From Lachnospiraceae bacterium (GTDB lineage Bacteria > Bacillota > Clostridia > Lachnospirales > Lachnospiraceae), in contig JAFSIS010000019.1 in assembly GCA_017439665.1 (NCBI GenBank), positions 1-47,832 of the forward strand: a stretch of 47,832 nucleotides of DNA, given 5' to 3'. A model generated the notes under the pieces. That model did not search any database and was not told where the DNA came from. It saw only the letters and a program-made list of their open reading frames with translations. How positions within the stretch are numbered: position 1 is the first letter of the stretch; every line of letters starts with the position of its first letter. A program made the translations under genes and the position numbers. Shown here one piece after another: positions 43,025 through 47,832 of this stretch.

Positions 43025-44191
43025 ATGAGAAAAAAAATCAAGCACCGACGCAGGATCAGTCTGCTTCTTGCGTTGATACTCTGTATTACGGCTATTCCTG
43101 TGGGACATGTTTATGCGACTACCACCAAAGAGAAGCTGGAGCAGGCCCAGCAGGAAAATAAAGAAACCCAGAATCAGCTGAACCAGACCAAGGAAGAACT
43201 GGATGACCTGAAGGAGGTCAAGGGCACCCTTGAAGAGGAGTTGGATGATCTGAATAATAAGCTGACCCAGGTAAGCAGTAATCTCAATGATCTGGATACT
43301 CAGATTGAGGAAAAAGAAGAAGAGATTACCATTACCACAGCTAATCTGGAGGCGGCCTATCAGACGGAAACTGAACAGTACGAAAGTATGAAGGCCAGGA
43401 TCAGGTTCATGTATGAGAGGGGAGACTATGTCTTTCTGGAAACGATATTTGCCTCCGGCTCTTTCAGTGATGCTTTAAATAAAGCAGATTACATTGAACA
43501 GGTGACATTGTATGATCGTAAAAAACTGGAGGAATTTGAGGCTACCCGCATACTGATCGAAGAGGAAGAGGCCAGACTGCAGCAGGAAATGGCTGAACTG
43601 GATGAACTCAGACAAAAGGTGGAGGCTGAAAAGAAGATGGTGAATACCTATGTTCAACAGACAGCATCCAGTATTTCCAATTATTCCGGACAGATTTCGG
43701 ATGCGGAGAAGAAGGTATTGGAGCAGGAGGCCAGGATCAAGGAGCAGGAAGCCAACATTGAATACCTGAAAAAGAAGCTGGCAGAGGAGCAGGCCATGTC
43801 CAAGTTGGCTGCCCAGTCCAGCTGGAGAGATATTTCTGAAGTGACCTTTGAGGAAGGGGACCGATATCTTCTTGCCAATCTGATCTACTGTGAGGCAGGA
43901 GGAGAACCCTATGCAGGACAGCTGGCGGTAGGAGCAGTGGTTATCAACCGGGTGCTCAGCAGCGTGTATCCCAATACCGTGGTGGAGGTTATCTACCAGA
44001 AGTCACAGTTTTCCCCAGCAGGCAGCGGACGTCTGGCACTGGCCCTGGCAGAGAACAGGGCAACTGCGTCCTGCTATAAAGCGGCAGATGAGGCTATGGC
44101 AGGGCAGACCAATGTAGGGAATTGTGTATACTTCAGAACGCCCATACCCGGACTTACGGGTATTTCTATCGGGAATCACATATTCTACTAA
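43025..44191 (+). CDS. Secreted cell-wall hydrolase: coiled coil plus SleB-type domain
   Basis: This 388-aa protein has a signal peptide (about 1-31, basic start then LLLALILCITAIPVGHVYA). A long coiled coil (about 35-265) is rich in Gln, Glu, Lys and Leu and resembles the PcsB/YvcE N-terminal region. The C-terminal hydrolase_2 (SleB-like) domain (about 280-388) contains LIYCEAGGEPYAGQLAVGAVVINR and YQKSQFSPAGSG. The Glu of YCEAGGE is the expected catalytic residue of the lytic-transglycosylase-like SleB/CwlJ fold. The substrate is peptidoglycan, during growth or spore germination. The coiled coil may tether it to FtsEX-like control, which is inference. Confidence 0.9.
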   Translation: MRKKIKHRRRISLLLALILCITAIPVGHVYATTTKEKLEQAQQENKETQNQLNQTKEELDDLKEVKGTLEEELDDLNNKLTQVSSNLNDLDTQIEEKEEEITITTANLEAAYQTETEQYESMKARIRFMYERGDYVFLETIFASGSFSDALNKADYIEQVTLYDRKKLEEFEATRILIEEEEARLQQEMAELDELRQKVEAEKKMVNTYVQQTASSISNYSGQISDAEKKVLEQEARIKEQEANIEYLKKKLAEEQAMSKLAAQSSWRDISEVTFEEGDRYLLANLIYCEAGGEPYAGQLAVGAVVINRVLSSVYPNTVVEVIYQKSQFSPAGSGRLALALAENRATASCYKAADEAMAGQTNVGNCVYFRTPIPGLTGISIGNHIFY

Positions 44192-44231
44192 AATTTTCTA
44201 AGGATTTGACGCTTTTGTCAGACTCTTTTTC

Positions 44232-44259
44232 TTTACAGTTTTTGGAAAAGTGGTATAAT
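44232..44259 (+). promoter_or_regulatory. Promoter of the ATP synthase operon
   Basis: TTTACA (44232-44237) and a perfect TATAAT (44254-44259) are 16 bp apart, about 34 bp before the first start codon. Confidence 0.75.
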
Positions 44260-44292
44260 AAAAATTAGTACGAAAAAGAAAGGAAGCAACAT

Positions 44293-44592
44293 GTGGATAA
44301 TAAGAACAATAACGTATTTCGTTTATTAGCACTATTTAATCAGTTCGCTATGCACATGCTGGTTCCCATTTTTTTATGTTCCTTTTTGGGATACTGGCTG
44401 GACCAGAAGATGGAAACAGGCTTTTTGTTTATTCTCTTCTTTTTTCTGGGAGCCTTAGCAGGGGGAAGAAATGTATTTCTTTTGGCCAGAAGAGTGTACG
44501 ACAGTGATTCTACCAGACCATCCGAAAGCTATGCTGCCAATCTAAAGAAGAAAAATAAAGAAAAAGAAAGGAAGCATAAAAGTGAAGTCTGA
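44293..44592 (+). CDS. atpZ: AtpZ/AtpI family small membrane protein
   Basis: This 99-aa protein has two membrane helices (about 17-35 and 43-64) and the AtpZ-type pattern FNQFAMHMLVPIFLCSFLGYWLD and LGALAGGRNVFLLARRVYD. AtpZ-like proteins sit at the head of F-ATPase operons and are linked to magnesium or assembly. The start is GTG at 44293 with AAAGGAAG six bases upstream; the ATG two bases earlier is in another frame. Its C-terminal KKKNKEKERKHK stretch overlaps the next gene by 11 bp. Confidence 0.82.
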   Translation: MDNKNNNVFRLLALFNQFAMHMLVPIFLCSFLGYWLDQKMETGFLFILFFFLGALAGGRNVFLLARRVYDSDSTRPSESYAANLKKKNKEKERKHKSEV

Positions 44593-44986
44593 GAAAAAAA
44601 AATTTACTGTGAATGAGACATTAATGGAGATGCTTTTGGGCATTCTTCTTTTTGGAGGAGTGATCTGGCTGGCAGGAATCTGGCTGGCCAAGGACAAATT
44701 CCTTTTTTCTCTTGGCCTTGGCCTTGGATTACTTCTGGCCTGTTTTGCTTCCTGGCATATGTGGCGGGGGCTGGATACGGGTCTGGATCTTGGTGATGCA
44801 GCGATCAAATACATCACCAGACAGAATATGATACGTTACGGCATAATAGTGGTTTCCTACGGTATAATCTGCGTATTTAAACTGGGAGACCCTGTAGCTG
44901 CTTTTATCGGGATTATGGGGATAAAGGCAGGAGCCTACTTACAGCCGTTTACGCATAAATTATATACAAAACGAAAAAGGAGGTGA
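44582..44986 (+). CDS. atpI: ATP synthase subunit I
   Basis: This 134-aa protein has four predicted helices. AtpI proteins act as chaperones for c-ring assembly. The start is GTG at 44582, overlapping the atpZ stop, with AAAGGAAG upstream. A GLGLGLG run lies in the second helix. Sequence conservation in this family is low; position, length and topology support the call. Confidence 0.82.
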   Translation: MKSEKKKFTVNETLMEMLLGILLFGGVIWLAGIWLAKDKFLFSLGLGLGLLLACFASWHMWRGLDTGLDLGDAAIKYITRQNMIRYGIIVVSYGIICVFKLGDPVAAFIGIMGIKAGAYLQPFTHKLYTKRKRR

Positions 44987-44990
44987 ATGT

Positions 44991-45710
44991 ATGGGACAAG
45001 GAATTTTGTTATCTGCAGCCGCGGATGTTGATTTTATGGTCCATGGACTTTTTTCCTATAAGTTCTTCGGTCATACGGTGTGGATAACGACCACGCATGT
45101 CTGTCTGCTGATCGTGATTCTGTTTTTGATCGGATTTTCTATCGTTGCAGGCAGGGTAATGAAGCATGCAACAGAAATACCTTCCGGATTCCAGAACGTA
45201 GTGGAGCTGATCGTAGAGATGCTGGATAAAATGGTGGGCTCGACCATGGGTAAACATGCCGGTCCGTTTTTAAATTATATCGGCACTATTTTTATCTTTA
45301 TTCTGATCAGCAACTTTTCGGGTCTGTTCGGCTTAAGACCGCCGACAGCCGATTATGGGGTGACACTGCCGCTGGGTCTGGCAACCTTTACCCTGATTCA
45401 TTACAACAAATTCAAGTATCAAAAGGTGAAGGGAGTAATAGAAGGTCTATGCAGCCCATGGCCATTCTGGGCACCGATCAACATGATCGGCGACATTGCA
45501 GTGCCTATCTCATTATCCTTACGTTTGTTTGCAAACGTTCTTTCCGGAACGGTAATGATGGCACTGGTATACGGACTTCTGTCCAAGATAGCCGTGATCT
45601 GGCCGGCAGTTTTACATGTCTATTTCGATCTGTTCTCCGGAGCGATCCAGACCTATGTATTCTGTATGCTGACCATGACCTATATTACAGATGCAAGAAC
45701 AACAGAATAG
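44991..45710 (+). CDS. atpB: ATP synthase F0 subunit a
   Basis: This 239-aa membrane subunit forms the ion half-channels next to the c ring. Conserved stretches are ISNFSGLFGLRPPTADYGVTLPLGL and ISLSLRLFANVLSGTVMM, with the essential Arg in LRLFAN; the C-terminal helices include GAIQTYVFCMLTMTYI. AGGAGG ribosome site. It starts 4 bp after atpI. Confidence 0.97.
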   Translation: MGQGILLSAAADVDFMVHGLFSYKFFGHTVWITTTHVCLLIVILFLIGFSIVAGRVMKHATEIPSGFQNVVELIVEMLDKMVGSTMGKHAGPFLNYIGTIFIFILISNFSGLFGLRPPTADYGVTLPLGLATFTLIHYNKFKYQKVKGVIEGLCSPWPFWAPINMIGDIAVPISLSLRLFANVLSGTVMMALVYGLLSKIAVIWPAVLHVYFDLFSGAIQTYVFCMLTMTYITDARTTE

Positions 45711-45750
45711 AGAAAAGAACAAAAAACGTAACCATGAAGGGACTGAATAG

Positions 45751-46038
<288 letters not shown>

Positions 46039-46077
46039 GCCTCTTAAGGTTAAACCATAACGAAAGGAGGCAGCAAC

Positions 46078-46641
46078 TTGAATACATTACTAAGTAGCGC
46101 CTGTGTACTGGCAGCTGCGGAAATGAGTCCCAGACTGTTTGATCTGGATATGCAGCTGATCGCAGATGCAGTGCTGACGATTATTGCTGTATTTGCTCTC
46201 TTTCTGGCAATGTCCTATTTCCTGTTCAATCCTGCAAGAGCCTTTTTGCAGAAGAGACAGGATAAGATCAAAAGCGAACTGGACGATGCCGAAGCCAATC
46301 AGGAAAAAGCAAATGCACTTCGTGAAGAATACGAGGCAAAACTGAAAAATATCAATAAGGAAGCTGAAGAAATCCTGAGTGAGGCCAGAAAGAAGGCTCT
46401 TGCCAATGAAAACCGCATTATCGCAGAGGCTAAGGAAGAGGCAGCAGCGATTCTCGAGCGGGCAAGACAGGAAGCTATTCTGGAAAAACAGAAGATGACG
46501 GATGAAGTGAAGAAGGAAATCGTTTCTGTGGCAGCACTGATGGCAGGCAAGGTGGTAGCATCCTCCATGGATGTGACCATTCAGGACCGCCTTATTGATG
46601 AAACGTTGAAAGAAATAGGTGACAGTACATGGCTAAGCTAA
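46078..46641 (+). CDS. atpF: ATP synthase F0 subunit b
   Basis: This 187-aa peripheral-stalk subunit has one membrane helix (about 30-50) and a long charged helix (about 55-160), with the typical junction FNPARAFLQKRQDKI. The start is TTG at 46078 with AGGAGG eight bases upstream. It overlaps atpH by 13 bp. It connects the a subunit to F1 through delta. Confidence 0.95.
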   Translation: MNTLLSSACVLAAAEMSPRLFDLDMQLIADAVLTIIAVFALFLAMSYFLFNPARAFLQKRQDKIKSELDDAEANQEKANALREEYEAKLKNINKEAEEILSEARKKALANENRIIAEAKEEAAAILERARQEAILEKQKMTDEVKKEIVSVAALMAGKVVASSMDVTIQDRLIDETLKEIGDSTWLS

Positions 46642-47174
46642 TATCAAAAACATATGGTGAAGCTTTGTTTGAACTGGCCGTAGAAGAAGCCGCTGCCGAT
46701 GGGATGCTGGAGGAGATCACCGGTATCCGTAAGGTACTGTGCGACAATCCGGAATACCTTCGTTTTTTGACTAATCCGAGGATTCCTGCTGAAGAAAAGG
46801 TAAAGACTACGACAGAGATCTTTACCGGAAGGGTCAGCAAGGAAGTGGTAGGCTTTATTTCTCTGATCATCCGAAAGGGCAGAAGTGATGCTCTTTTTGA
46901 CATACTGGACTATTTTATCAGCCGGATGAAGGAGTATAAGGGGATAGGAGTTGCCTATGTAATCACTCCCCAGGTACTGAAGGAAGAGAAGAAGGAACGA
47001 ATCCGGGAAAAATTACTGAGTACTACTTCTTTTAAGGAAATGGAGATGCATTATGAGATCAATCCTGACCTTTTGGGAGGAATGCAGATTCGAATCGGAG
47101 ACCGAGTTGTAGACAGCAGTATTCAGACAAAACTGAACCAGTTACAAAAGGAACTGTTAAGCCTGCAGGTTTAA
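46629..47174 (+). CDS. atpH: ATP synthase F1 subunit delta
   Basis: This 181-aa stalk subunit has the typical N terminus LISKTYGEALFELA and a C-terminal family stretch NPDLLGGMQIRIGDRVVDSSI. It starts within the end of atpF, indicating coupled translation. It caps the alpha3-beta3 head and binds subunit b. Confidence 0.95.
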   Translation: MAKLISKTYGEALFELAVEEAAADGMLEEITGIRKVLCDNPEYLRFLTNPRIPAEEKVKTTTEIFTGRVSKEVVGFISLIIRKGRSDALFDILDYFISRMKEYKGIGVAYVITPQVLKEEKKERIREKLLSTTSFKEMEMHYEINPDLLGGMQIRIGDRVVDSSIQTKLNQLQKELLSLQV

Positions 47175-47208
47175 CAGATATACTTAAGGTAACACTAAAG
47201 GTAAATAA

Positions 47209-47832
<624 letters not shown>

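Overview
The window looks like a core chromosomal segment of an anaerobic Gram-positive in the Clostridia, most likely Lachnospiraceae. Support comes from gene content and order: uvrC-hprK-murB-rapZ-whiA with an HPr paralogue, CIRCE-controlled hrcA-grpE-dnaK-dnaJ, sua5-rpiB-upp-dCMP deaminase followed by the F-ATPase operon, strong GGAGG ribosome sites with several GTG/TTG starts, and A+T-rich sigma-A promoters. The genus cannot be fixed by reading alone. No prophage, transposase gene, CRISPR array or rRNA was seen.

Layout. 1-420: tRNA cluster (an Asn-type tRNA lacking one anticodon-loop base, then Glu and Cys) and a terminator. 490-4292: a PdaA-like deacetylase, a DUF1846 protein, a DUF378 membrane peptide and a YitT-family membrane protein; a 180-bp imperfect palindrome separates the first two, which converge. 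4423-6967: ftsH with its promoter and two terminators. 6974-7262: a non-coding array of four inverted repeats, each 36-37 bp, starting every 83-84 bp; this is the most unexplained structure here. 7320-13640: uvrC, hprK, murB, rapZ, whiA and a Crh-like HPr. 13702-14565: fba. 14638-19093: a four-gene ABC-2 exporter locus with a hypothetical membrane-anchored protein. 19366-25628: cyclophilin, a GNAT enzyme, azlCD, a MurJ/SpoVB-type flippase, a DUF3048 lipoprotein and a lone cobS. 25689-30549: the branched-chain amino-acid importer livJHMGF. 30616-34239: a cytidylate-kinase-like protein, an aminotransferase, a patatin-like hydrolase and uppP. 34281-40156: a DUF6465 protein with a histone-H1-like tail, then the heat-shock operon. 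40188-44191: sua5, rpiB, upp, dCMP deaminase and a SleB-type hydrolase. 44232-47832: atpZ, atpI, atpB, atpE, atpF, atpH and the 5' part of atpA, cut by the window edge.

How it fits together. HprK and the HPr paralogue (Ser46 kept, His15 replaced by Glu) suggest a regulatory Ser-phosphorylation circuit for carbon control, transcribed with cell-wall (murB) and morphogenesis (whiA, rapZ) genes. Amino-acid traffic is covered by LivJHMGF import and AzlCD export. UppP and the flippase recycle and move lipid-linked wall precursors. The c subunit carries the ligand pattern of sodium-translocating ATP synthases.

Most of the window is conventional. The points that merit checking are the phased inverted-repeat array upstream of uvrC, the tRNA-Asn deletion, the Glu15 HPr, the dyads over the liv promoter, the hairpins duplicated inside the liv operon, and the hairpin between ribosome site and start codon of sua5.
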